Shown here: piece after piece, positions 31,847 through 41,158 of the stretch
How positions within the stretch are numbered: position 1 is the first letter of the stretch
Layout: each line of letters starts with the position of its first letter
Assembly: GCA_964444685.1 (NCBI GenBank)
Contig: CAYUIG010000008.1
Coordinates: forward strand, 23,308 to 87,307
Direction: 5' to 3'
Length of the DNA stretch: 64,000 bases
DNA from: CAYUIG01 sp964444685
GTDB lineage: Bacteria > Gemmatimonadota > Gemmatimonadetes > Longimicrobiales > RSA9
Translations under genes and position numbers: made by a program
Notes under the pieces: generated by a model
What the model saw: the letters and a program-made list of their open reading frames with translations, nothing else
The model's database searches: none
What the model was told of the DNA's origin: nothing

Positions 31847-33439
31847 ATGGCGAACGAGACGGTAACCTGCACGATCAACGGCGTCGAGGTGACGGTCCCG
31901 AAGGGGACGCGGATCATCGAGGCGGCCGAACAGATCGGCCTGGGCATCGCGCACTATTGCTACCATCCGGCGCTGTCGGCGCCGGCGATGTGCCGCATGT
32001 GCCTCGTCGAGGTCGAGGGCGCGCCCAAGCTCGCGCCCGCGTGCGTCACGACCGTCGCCGACGGGAACGTGATCCACACCGAGAGCGAGAACGCGCTCGA
32101 GTCGCGCAAGGGCACGCTCGAGTTCTACCTGCTGAACCACCCGCTCGACTGCCCCGTGTGCGACAAGTCGGGCGAGTGCAAGCTGCAGGACTACGTGCAC
32201 ATCGAGGGGCGGAAGCACGGCCGCTCCTTCGAGCCGAAGCGCATCCTCGGTCAGGACGACTTCGGCGGCGACATCCTCTACGACGGCGACCGCTGCATCC
32301 AGTGCACGCGCTGCGTGCGCTTCATGCGCGAGATCGCGGGCGAGGACCTGCTGTGCGTGGTGCAGCGCGGCAGCCGCTCGGTGATCGACACGTTCTTCGA
32401 AGAGGGACTCGAGGGGAATCTCTGGGCGGGCAACATCGTCGACATCTGCCCGGTCGGCGCGCTGCTGTCGAAGGACTTCCTGCACAAGGCGCGGGTCTGG
32501 GATCTCGACAGCAACACCTCGATCTGCCCGAACTGCTCGCAGGGCTGCAACATCCGCATCGACACGCGCGACAACCTGGTCGTGCGCATGCGGCCGCGTC
32601 ACAACCCCGAGGTCAACTCGCACTGGATGTGCGACTACGGCCGCCTCCACCACGAGTGGATCAACGCGCTCGATCGCGTCGAGACGCCGCTGGTGCGCAA
32701 GGGCGCGGGCCTCGAGCCGATGACGTGGCAGGGTGCGATCGTCGACCTCGTGGAGCGACTCAAGGGCGCGGGTGATGCCACCGTGGTGGCCATCGGCTCC
32801 GCGATGCACGGCAACGAGGACAACGGCCTGCTCGCGCGCCTCGCCGCGCGCCTGGGCGCAACCGAACTGGTGTACCGCTCCGCGATGGCGGAGGACGAGG
32901 TGCCGTGCCCCGGCACGCCCGGGCTAGCGCGCAGGAAGGAGCTGGCTGCCAACGGGCGCGGGCTCGAGGCGCTCGGATTCCGGCGCGTCGGTGATGACGC
33001 GGGGCATGGCGGGATCGAAGTTGCGCCCGGAGCCATCCTGATCACGCTGGGTGATGCTCTGGGCGACGTCGCCCCGGCGAGCCTCGCGGCGGCGGGAATG
33101 CGCATCGCACTCGCGACGTCACCGAGCCCTGCGGTGCTGGCCGCGGACTACGTGCTGCCGATCACGACGTTCGCGGAGCAGGAAGGTACGTTCACGAACC
33201 ACGAGGGCCGGGTGCAGCGCTTCTGGCCTGCGGTGCAGCCGCCGCCGCTGGCCCGGCCGGCGTGGCAGGTGCTCGGCGTGGTACTCGCCGGTCTGGGTGA
33301 TGGCGGTGCACCGCCGGACGCGGGCAGCGCATTCCTGCGCGTGGCCGAGCTGTTCGGCGCGTTCGCCGGTCTCGACTACGGGCGCATCGGCAGCACGGGC
33401 GCGCCGCTCGCGGCGGCCGCCGCCGCGGGGAGCGTCTGA
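31847..33439 (+). CDS. nuoG: NADH-quinone oxidoreductase subunit G, short form
   Basis: Large iron-sulphur subunit of the peripheral arm. The 530-residue protein shows the N-terminal ferredoxin fold ([2Fe-2S]: CYHPALSAPAMCRMC), the His/Cys N5-type motif around HPLDCPVCDKSGEC, the [4Fe-4S] motif CIQCTRC with CPVGAL, and the extra CPNCSQGC...C (N7-like) motif that starts a molybdopterin-oxidoreductase-like domain. That last domain is much reduced: many NuoG proteins are 700-900 residues. The frame is intact up to nuoH, which overlaps by one base, so this is a natural short version rather than a frameshift. Confidence 0.92.
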   Translation: MANETVTCTINGVEVTVPKGTRIIEAAEQIGLGIAHYCYHPALSAPAMCRMCLVEVEGAPKLAPACVTTVADGNVIHTESENALESRKGTLEFYLLNHPLDCPVCDKSGECKLQDYVHIEGRKHGRSFEPKRILGQDDFGGDILYDGDRCIQCTRCVRFMREIAGEDLLCVVQRGSRSVIDTFFEEGLEGNLWAGNIVDICPVGALLSKDFLHKARVWDLDSNTSICPNCSQGCNIRIDTRDNLVVRMRPRHNPEVNSHWMCDYGRLHHEWINALDRVETPLVRKGAGLEPMTWQGAIVDLVERLKGAGDATVVAIGSAMHGNEDNGLLARLAARLGATELVYRSAMAEDEVPCPGTPGLARRKELAANGRGLEALGFRRVGDDAGHGGIEVAPGAILITLGDALGDVAPASLAAAGMRIALATSPSPAVLAADYVLPITTFAEQEGTFTNHEGRVQRFWPAVQPPPLARPAWQVLGVVLAGLGDGGAPPDAGSAFLRVAELFGAFAGLDYGRIGSTGAPLAAAAAAGSV

Positions 33440-34725
33440 TGCACGAGGTCGGCGCACTCACCCCGACGGCGCTGCTGATCAGCCACGCGCTCAAGGTGAT
33501 CGTGGTGTTCACGGTCATCATGGTCGTCGTCGCGCTCTATACGCTCGCGGAGCGCCGCGTGTCCGCGTGGATCCAGGACCGGCTGGGCCCGAACCGCGTC
33601 GGGCCGTTCGGGCTGCTGCAGCCGGCGGCGGACGGCGTGAAGAACCTGCTGAAGGAGGAGACGCTGCCGATCGCGGCGTCGCGCGTGTTCTTCATGGTCG
33701 CGCCTGCGCTGGCCATCGCGCCCGCCCTCATCACGTTCGCCGTGGTCCCGTTCGCGGCGCCGCTGCCGACGCCGTGGGGGCTGGTCGAGATGATCATCGC
33801 CGACGTGCCGATCGGCATCCTCTACATCCTCGCGATCAGCGGACTCGGCGTGTACGGCGTGGTGATGGCGGGGTGGGCATCGAACAACAAGTACGCGTTC
33901 CTCGGCTCGATGCGCGCGGGCGCGCAGATGGTGAGCTACGAGGTGTCGCTCGCGCTCAGCCTCGTGCCGGTATTCATGCTGGCGGGGAACGTCACGCTGA
34001 CGCAGATCGTGTGGACGCAGCAGCAGGAGCTCGGGCTCTGGCTGGCGTTCCCGCTGGGGCTGTCGTTCCTGCTCTTCATCGCGGCCGCGTACGCCGAGAC
34101 GAACCGCCTGCCTTTCGACATGGCGGAGGCGGAGTCGGAGCTGATCACCGGCTACCACACCGAGTACTCATCGATGAAGTTCAGCATGTTCTTCATCGCC
34201 GAGTACGCGAACATGCTGACCGCATCCGCGCTGATGGCCACGCTCTTCTTCGGCGGCTGGGACATTCCGTTCTGGACCGGCGACGACATGCGCGTGATCG
34301 CGCCGGGCGTGGTCGAGGGCGCGGCGCCCGCGTGGTGGAAGACGCTGCTCACGCTGGGCGCGTTCGCGACCAAGACGCTGTTCTTCGCGTTCCTCTACAT
34401 CTGGGTGCGCTGGACGCTGCCGCGCTTCCGCTACGACCAGATCATGCATCTGGGGTGGAAGGTGATGCTGCCGACGGCGCTCGCGTTCATCGCGGTCACA
34501 GGCACGACCATGCTGGTGCTCGATCGGGTCGGCATCGAGTTCGGTTTCGTCTACGGCCTGATCCTGACGGCGGTGAACATCCTGTCGATGGTGGTCTTCC
34601 TGTTCGTGGTCGACCGCGACCGCGTGATCCGGGGTGCATCGACGCCGCCGGAGCCGCGCATGGAGCTGCCGGCGGGCATCACGGCCGTGCGTTCGGCACG
34701 GCCACCCGTGCCGGAGGAGGCATAA
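33439..34725 (+). CDS. nuoH: NADH-quinone oxidoreductase subunit H
   Basis: Membrane subunit linking the quinone pocket to the proton-pumping arm. The 428-residue protein has about eight membrane helices, the ERRVSAWIQDRLGPNRVGP segment near residue 37, and the acidic quinone-cavity loop AYAETNRLPFDMAEAESELITGYH near residue 215. A proline-rich 25-residue tail extends the C-terminus. It overlaps nuoG and nuoI by one base each. Confidence 0.95.
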   Translation: MHEVGALTPTALLISHALKVIVVFTVIMVVVALYTLAERRVSAWIQDRLGPNRVGPFGLLQPAADGVKNLLKEETLPIAASRVFFMVAPALAIAPALITFAVVPFAAPLPTPWGLVEMIIADVPIGILYILAISGLGVYGVVMAGWASNNKYAFLGSMRAGAQMVSYEVSLALSLVPVFMLAGNVTLTQIVWTQQQELGLWLAFPLGLSFLLFIAAAYAETNRLPFDMAEAESELITGYHTEYSSMKFSMFFIAEYANMLTASALMATLFFGGWDIPFWTGDDMRVIAPGVVEGAAPAWWKTLLTLGAFATKTLFFAFLYIWVRWTLPRFRYDQIMHLGWKVMLPTALAFIAVTGTTMLVLDRVGIEFGFVYGLILTAVNILSMVVFLFVVDRDRVIRGASTPPEPRMELPAGITAVRSARPPVPEEA

Positions 34726-35218
34726 TGGCGATCGGTGTGCGGACGGTGCGCCGTCCGGCCGAGAACACGTCGTACCTGCGCGCGACGCTGCGCGGGATGG
34801 CGCTGACGTTCAAGCATCTGGTGCGGCCGGACAAGATCACGATCGAGTACCCGGACGAGCGGCCGCCGCTGTCGCCCCGCTGGCGCGGGACGCACCGGAT
34901 GGCGGTGCACGCGGACGGCCGGCCGAAGTGTGTGGCGTGCGGGCTCTGTCCGACGATCTGTCCGGCCAACTGCATCCGGCTGGTGCCGGGAGAGGACGAT
35001 CAGGGGAACCGCTACCCGGTCGTGTACGAGATCGATGAGTTCCGCTGCATCTTCTGCGGCATGTGTCAGGAGGTGTGCCCGGTGGAGGCGATCCACGTGG
35101 GCCAGGACTACGAGGCGGCGGAGTACACGCGCGAGCGGTTCATCTACGACCTCGACCGGCTCATGGCGCAGGACCACCCGGTGACGGACCTCTGGGATCC
35201 CTCCGACCCGCTGGGCCA

Positions 35219-35222
<4 letters not shown>
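34725..35222 (+). CDS. nuoI: NADH-quinone oxidoreductase subunit I
   Basis: Carries clusters N6a and N6b between NuoG and NuoB. The 165-residue protein has two 8-Fe ferredoxin motifs, CVACGLCPTICPANC (near residue 70) and CIFCGMCQEVCPVEA (near 110). It starts at ATG 34725 after GGAGG. The longer open frame upstream is a shadow of nuoG/nuoH. It overlaps nuoJ by ATGA. Confidence 0.95.
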
Positions 35223-35731
<509 letters not shown>

Positions 35732-36025
35732 GTGATCACGGAAAGCCTGATCCTGTCCGTGGTGCTGTTCACCATCGGCGTGGCCGGTGTGGTGTTCCGG
35801 CGGAATGCGATCGTGCTGTTCATGTGCATCGAACTCATGCTCAACGCCGCGAACCTCGCCTTCGTCGCGTTCTCCCGCCTGGTCGGCATCGAGGGCCAGG
35901 TGTTCGTCTTCTTCGTCATGACCGTTGCCGCCGCCGAGGCGGCCGTCGGTCTCGCGCTCGTGATCGCCATCTTCCGGCACACCGAGAGCGTCGACATGGA
36001 ATCCTTCCGCCTGCTGCGGTGGTAG
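35732..36025 (+). CDS. nuoK: NADH-quinone oxidoreductase subunit K
   Basis: Small antiporter-related membrane subunit (MrpC-like). The 97-residue protein has three membrane helices and the conserved buried Glu in FMCIELMLNAANL (helix 2) plus the second in AAAEAAVGLAL (helix 3), both needed for proton transfer in complex I. It starts at GTG 35732, directly after the nuoJ stop. Confidence 0.95.
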   Translation: MITESLILSVVLFTIGVAGVVFRRNAIVLFMCIELMLNAANLAFVAFSRLVGIEGQVFVFFVMTVAAAEAAVGLALVIAIFRHTESVDMESFRLLRW

Positions 36026-36026
36026 C

Positions 36027-38054
36027 GTGACGGAATTCCACCCCACTCTGCTCTGGGCGGTGGCGCTGCTGCCGCTGCTCGGATTCGCGATCAACGGCGC
36101 GCTGGCCCTGTGGGCGCCGGAGCGGAAGGCCGTGACCACGATCGTCGGGCCCGGCGTCGTCGGCGCTGCGTTCGTGATCGCGCTGCTCAACTTCCTCGGG
36201 ATGCGCGGCGCCGAGCTGCACGGGCCGATCGTCGAGACGTACTGGCAGTGGATGCCGGTCGGCGAGCTGCAGGTGAACGCAGCGTTCCAGCTCGACCAGC
36301 TGTCGATGCTGATGACGCTGATCATCACCGGGGTGGGCTTCCTGATCCACCTCTACAGCATCGGCTACATGGGCGAGGACCCCGGCTACGCGCGGTACTT
36401 CGCCTACACCAACCTGTTCGTGTTCTTCATGCTCGTGCTGGTGCTGGGCGCGAGCTTCCCGATGATGTTCGTCGGCTGGGAAGGCGTCGGTCTCTGCAGC
36501 TACCTGCTGATCGGCTTCTGGTTCAAGGACCGGGAGAAGGCGGACGCGGGCAAGAAGGCGTTCATCGTGAACCGGATCGGGGACTTCGGCTTCCTCATGG
36601 CCATGTTCCTGATCTTCGCGAACGTCGGCTCGCTCGACTTCGAGGCCGTATTCGCGGCTGCGCCGTCCGCGTTCGCGTACGGCGGCGCCGTGGTCACGCT
36701 GATCGCGCTGTTCCTCTTCCTGGGCGCCACGGGCAAGAGCGCACAGATCCCGCTGTACATCTGGCTGCCGGACGCCATGGCCGGTCCCACGCCGGTCAGC
36801 GCGCTGATCCACGCGGCCACCATGGTGACCGCGGGCGTCTATCTCGTAGCGCGCGCGGGCGTGCTGTTCGCGCTGGCGCCGGTCGCGATGATCACCGTCG
36901 CGCTGGTGGGTGCGCTGACCGCGTTGCTCGCCGCGACGATCGGTACCGCGCAGTACGACATCAAGAAGGTGCTGGCGTACTCCACGGTGTCGCAGCTCGG
37001 GTACATGTTCATCGGTGTGGGCGTGGGTGCGTACGCGTCCGGCGTCTTCCACCTGATGACGCACGCCTTCTTCAAGGCGCTGCTCTTCCTCGGCTCGGGC
37101 GCCGTGATCCACGCGATGCACGCCGCGCTGCACCACACGCACAGCGACCTGGACGCGCAGGACATGCGCAACATGGGCGGGCTGCGCGCATTCATGCCGA
37201 TCACCTGGATCACGATGTGGATCGGCACGCTCGCGATCGCGGGCGTGTGGCCGTTCGCCGGCTTCTTCTCGAAGGACGAGATCATCTGGATGGCGGGCGC
37301 GCGCGCCGTCGGCGGCTTCGAGCCGTGGTTCCGCGCGGTCTGGGTCCTCGCGCTCATCTCCGCCGTGCTGACCGCGTACTACATGACGCGGCTGATGATC
37401 ATGACCTTCCACGGCGAGAACCGTACGGGCGACGCGGAACGCCGCCACCTGCACGAGGCGCCGAAGGTCATGTGGGTGCCGCTCGTCGTCCTCGCCGTGC
37501 TGTCCATTGTCGGCGGCTGGGTGAACGTGCCGGCCGCGATCGGCGACCTCCCGGTGTTCGGGTGGATTCCGCACTCGGAGTGGCTGCACGAGTGGCTGCA
37601 CCCGGTGACGGAGCGTGCCGACGCGGTACTGGCCGCGCGCGTGCCCGAGGCAGCGCACACGTCGCCGCTGGGCGGCGGCGAGGGGCTGTGGGCCGCGCTG
37701 TCGTTCGCGCTGGCCGTGATCGTGATCCTGGTCACATCTTCGGCCATGCGGCGCCGCAGGATCGTGCGGGCGCCGGAATCGCCGGAGCCGCGCGGCTTCG
37801 CGAAGCTGCTGTACAACAAGTGGTACGTGGACGAGATGTACGACGCGCTGGTCGTACGCCCGGTGCTGGCCGTGTCGCGCGGCGCGTGGCGCGTGATCGA
37901 CCAGGGGCTGATCGACGGCGTCGTGAATGGATTGGGTTATGCCGCACGCGCGTTCGGGTGGGTCGGCTCGCGGCTCCAGACCGGCCAGGCGAACACCTAC
38001 GCGTTCGCGATCGTGATCGGCACACTCCTGCTCCTTGCCTTCGCGGTGCTCTGA
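36027..38054 (+). CDS. nuoL: NADH-quinone oxidoreductase subunit L
   Basis: Distal proton-pumping, Mrp-antiporter-like subunit with the long lateral helix. The 675-residue protein has about 16 membrane segments, the conserved Glu of MMFVGWEGVGLCSYLLIGFW, the Lys region GKSAQIPLYIWLPDAMAGPTPVSALIHAATMV, and a C-terminal amphipathic stretch after LLYNKWYVDEMYD matching the transverse helix HL. It starts at GTG 36027, one base after nuoK. Confidence 0.95.
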   Translation: MTEFHPTLLWAVALLPLLGFAINGALALWAPERKAVTTIVGPGVVGAAFVIALLNFLGMRGAELHGPIVETYWQWMPVGELQVNAAFQLDQLSMLMTLIITGVGFLIHLYSIGYMGEDPGYARYFAYTNLFVFFMLVLVLGASFPMMFVGWEGVGLCSYLLIGFWFKDREKADAGKKAFIVNRIGDFGFLMAMFLIFANVGSLDFEAVFAAAPSAFAYGGAVVTLIALFLFLGATGKSAQIPLYIWLPDAMAGPTPVSALIHAATMVTAGVYLVARAGVLFALAPVAMITVALVGALTALLAATIGTAQYDIKKVLAYSTVSQLGYMFIGVGVGAYASGVFHLMTHAFFKALLFLGSGAVIHAMHAALHHTHSDLDAQDMRNMGGLRAFMPITWITMWIGTLAIAGVWPFAGFFSKDEIIWMAGARAVGGFEPWFRAVWVLALISAVLTAYYMTRLMIMTFHGENRTGDAERRHLHEAPKVMWVPLVVLAVLSIVGGWVNVPAAIGDLPVFGWIPHSEWLHEWLHPVTERADAVLAARVPEAAHTSPLGGGEGLWAALSFALAVIVILVTSSAMRRRRIVRAPESPEPRGFAKLLYNKWYVDEMYDALVVRPVLAVSRGAWRVIDQGLIDGVVNGLGYAARAFGWVGSRLQTGQANTYAFAIVIGTLLLLAFAVL

Positions 38055-38055
38055 G

Positions 38056-39618
38056 ATGGGTCTCCTCGAGTCGACCGGCTGGGCCGGCTGGGTACTCTCC
38101 GGGATGATCTTCGTGCCGCTGCTGGGCATGGCGGCCGTGCTGATCGCGGGAGAATCGGTCGCGAAGCGCATCGCGCTGGTGGCCAGCACGCTGACGTTCC
38201 TGATCTCGGTGCCGCTGTGGTTCGAGTTCAACGCGGCCACTTCGGGGATGCAGTTCGGCGTCGCACTGCCGTGGATTCCGCAGTGGGGGATCCAGTACCG
38301 CGTGGGCGTGGACGGGATCAGCGTGCTGCTGGTGCTGCTGACGACGCTGATCATGCCGCTCACGGTGCTGGGCTCGTTCCGCTACATCCAGAAGCGCGAG
38401 CGCGCGTTCTACGCGATGCTGCTGCTCCTCGAGGCGGGTGTGCTCGGCAGCTTCGTGTCGCTCGATCTCTTCCTGTTCTTCATGTTCTGGGAGATCATGC
38501 TGGTGCCGATGTATTTCATCATCGGCATCTGGGGCGGCGAGCGGCGGATCTACGCGGCGATCAAGTTCTTCCTGTACACGACGGCGGGATCGCTGCTGAT
38601 GCTGATCGGCATCCTGTACCTCGTGTTCAAGTACCGTGAGCTGACGGGCGACCTGTCGTTCGCGTACGCCGACCTGCTCCAGGTCCCGCTGACCTTCACG
38701 GAGCAGTACTGGCTGTTCGCCGCGTTTGCGCTGGCGTTCGCGATCAAGATCCCCGTCTTCCCACTGCACACCTGGCTGCCGGATGCGCACGTGGAAGCGC
38801 CGACGCCCGGCTCCGTCGTGCTGGCGGCGGTGCTGCTGAAGCTGGGCGCCTATGGCTTCCTGCGCTTCCTGCTGCCGTTCTTCCCGGCCGCAGCGACCGA
38901 CACCACGGTGGTGACCATCCTGCTCGTGCTGGGCGTGATTGGTGTGATTTACGCCGCGTGGGTGGCGGCGGTGCAGCCCGATGCGAAGAAGCTGATCGCA
39001 TACACGTCGGTCGCGCACATGGGGTTCGTGGTGCTCGGCATCTTCGCGCTCACGCTGCCGGGGCTGCAGGGCGCGATGGTGGTGATGCTGTCGCACGGCT
39101 TCTCGACGGGCGCGATGTTCCTCCTGCTCGGCATGCTGTACGAGCGGCGGCATACGCGCCGGGTCGCCGACTTCGGTGGGCTCGCGGCTGTGGCGCCGAT
39201 GTTCGGCACGGCGTTCGTGATCACGGCGCTGGCGAGCATCGGGCTGCCAGGGACGAGCGGCTTCGTGGGCGAATTCCTCGCGCTGCTGGGCACGTTCCAG
39301 ACGCATCCGTGGATCGCGCTGCTCGCGACGACCGGCGTGATCTTCGCCGCATACTACATGCTGCCCATGGTGCAGAAGATCTGGTTCAACCCGCTGGACA
39401 AGCCGGAGAACGAGTCGCTGCCGGACCTGAGCCGCCGCGAGCTGGTCGTACTGGTGCCGCTGCTCGCAGGCATGCTCTGGCTGGGTGTGTACCCGAAGCC
39501 GGTGCTCGAGCGGTCGGAGACGACGTTCCGGGAACTGATCCGTACCGTCGAGCTGCGCGGCGGTCCGCCGGCGCTGCTCGGGCTGCGTGATACGGATGCG
39601 CCGGTGGACGGGGACTGA
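38056..39618 (+). CDS. nuoM: NADH-quinone oxidoreductase subunit M
   Basis: Second antiporter-like proton-pumping subunit. The 520-residue protein has about 14 helices with the conserved Glu in FFMFWEIMLVPMYFIIGIWGG, the broken-helix Lys segment IPVFPLHTWLPDAHVEAPTPGSV, and the Lys/His channel residues in AYTSVAHMGFV and MLSHGFSTGAMF. ATG 38056 is one base after nuoL. nuoN follows after 3 nt. Confidence 0.95.
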   Translation: MGLLESTGWAGWVLSGMIFVPLLGMAAVLIAGESVAKRIALVASTLTFLISVPLWFEFNAATSGMQFGVALPWIPQWGIQYRVGVDGISVLLVLLTTLIMPLTVLGSFRYIQKRERAFYAMLLLLEAGVLGSFVSLDLFLFFMFWEIMLVPMYFIIGIWGGERRIYAAIKFFLYTTAGSLLMLIGILYLVFKYRELTGDLSFAYADLLQVPLTFTEQYWLFAAFALAFAIKIPVFPLHTWLPDAHVEAPTPGSVVLAAVLLKLGAYGFLRFLLPFFPAAATDTTVVTILLVLGVIGVIYAAWVAAVQPDAKKLIAYTSVAHMGFVVLGIFALTLPGLQGAMVVMLSHGFSTGAMFLLLGMLYERRHTRRVADFGGLAAVAPMFGTAFVITALASIGLPGTSGFVGEFLALLGTFQTHPWIALLATTGVIFAAYYMLPMVQKIWFNPLDKPENESLPDLSRRELVVLVPLLAGMLWLGVYPKPVLERSETTFRELIRTVELRGGPPALLGLRDTDAPVDGD

Positions 39619-39621
39619 CGC

Positions 39622-41124
39622 ATGATCGACTTCTCTACTCCGACCCACTACCTCCTCGCCCTGCTCCCGGAGGTCGTGCTCGCCGTCTGGGCGATGTTCG
39701 TGCTGCTCGTCGACGTCTTCCAGAAGGGGAGCCGGAGCCAGCCCTCGTCGGGCGTGATCGGCTGGCTCAGCCTGGTCGGTATCCTGCTCGCCGCGGCGGC
39801 GAACGGCTGGCTCGGCACGATGGAAGAGGCCACGCCGATCGGCATGATCGCGATCGACGGCTTCCGCGTCTTCTCGAACTACCTGTTCCTGCTGGCAGCC
39901 GGCCTGTTCGTGCTGATGTCGCCGCGCTACCTGGACGAGGAGCGGCTGCGGCTGGGTGAGCTGTACGTGCTGATGATGCTCGCCACGGTCGGGATGATGG
40001 TGTTCGCCGGGTCGCGCGACCTGATGGTGACCTTCCTCGGCCTGGAGCTGATGTCCGTGCCGGTGTACGTGCTCACGGGTGTCAACCGGCGCGACCGGCG
40101 CTCCGCCGAAGGCGCGCTGAAGTACTTCCTGCTGGGCGCGTTCTCGAGCGCGTTCTTCCTGTTCGGCGTCGCGCTGATCTTCGGCGGCGTGGGCACGACG
40201 AACCTCGCGCTGATCGCGGCGTCGCTGGGCGTGGACGGCGTCGGTGCGAACGCGCTCGTGCCCGCGGGCATGGCGCTGCTCGCCGTCGGCTTCGGCTTCA
40301 AGGTGGCGGCGGTCCCGTTCCACATGTGGACGCCGGACGCGTATGAAGGCGCGCCCGCACCGATCACGGGGTTCATGGCGGCCGGCGTGAAGGCGGCTGC
40401 GTTCGCCGCGTTCCTGCGCGTCTTCCTGGTTGCGTTCCCCGGACTCTACGACACGTGGGACGCGATGGCGATCTGGCTGGCCGTGCTGACGATGATCGGC
40501 GCCAACCTGGTCGCGGTGGTGCAGGGCAACGTCAAGCGCATGCTGGCGTACTCGAGCATCGCGCACGCGGGCTACCTGCTCGTCGCGCTCGCGGCCGCGA
40601 GTGTGGTCGGCACCGCGTCGTTCCTGTTCTACCTCGTGGTCTACACGCTGATGACCATGGGCGCGTTCGCGGTCGTGATGGCCGTCGGCCGGCGCGGCGA
40701 GACGCATCTCGACCTGGACGCGTACAGCGGCCTCGGCTGGCAGCGGCCGCTGCTCGCGGCGACCATGACCGTGTTCCTCCTCTCCCTCGCCGGCTTCCCG
40801 TTCACGGGTGGCTTCATCGGCAAGGTGTTCATCCTGCGTGCGGCGGTCGAGCGCGGCCTGGTCCTGCTCGCCGTCGTGCTCGTGCTCACCTCGCTCATGT
40901 CCTACTGGTACTACCTGCGCGTGGCGTGGTACATGTGGTTCCGCGATCCTGCCGAGGGCGGTGAACCGATCGCCGTGCCGGCCTCGATGAAGCTGATGCT
41001 CGCGGGGAGCGCGCTGGTGGTGGTCCTGCTCGGCATTTTCCCCGGGCTGCTGCTCGAGATCGCGGAGCGCAGCGCGGCCACGCTGATGCAGGCGGGAGGC
41101 ATGCTGTTCGGCGCAGCGCCCTGA
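39622..41124 (+). CDS. nuoN: NADH-quinone oxidoreductase subunit N
   Basis: Third antiporter-like subunit and last nuo gene; the order nuoA-N is complete and standard. The 500-residue protein has about 14 helices, the Glu in FLGLELMSVPVYVL, the Lys in GFKVAAVPFHMWTPDAYEGAPAPITGFM, and YSSIAHAGYLLVAL. It starts at ATG 39622. No terminator is visible after it, and the phosphomannomutase gene follows after 34 nt, so read-through is possible. Confidence 0.95.
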   Translation: MIDFSTPTHYLLALLPEVVLAVWAMFVLLVDVFQKGSRSQPSSGVIGWLSLVGILLAAAANGWLGTMEEATPIGMIAIDGFRVFSNYLFLLAAGLFVLMSPRYLDEERLRLGELYVLMMLATVGMMVFAGSRDLMVTFLGLELMSVPVYVLTGVNRRDRRSAEGALKYFLLGAFSSAFFLFGVALIFGGVGTTNLALIAASLGVDGVGANALVPAGMALLAVGFGFKVAAVPFHMWTPDAYEGAPAPITGFMAAGVKAAAFAAFLRVFLVAFPGLYDTWDAMAIWLAVLTMIGANLVAVVQGNVKRMLAYSSIAHAGYLLVALAAASVVGTASFLFYLVVYTLMTMGAFAVVMAVGRRGETHLDLDAYSGLGWQRPLLAATMTVFLLSLAGFPFTGGFIGKVFILRAAVERGLVLLAVVLVLTSLMSYWYYLRVAWYMWFRDPAEGGEPIAVPASMKLMLAGSALVVVLLGIFPGLLLEIAERSAATLMQAGGMLFGAAP

Positions 41125-41158
41125 GCGGGCGCTTCCAATTGCAAGGAGGCGGGCGGTC

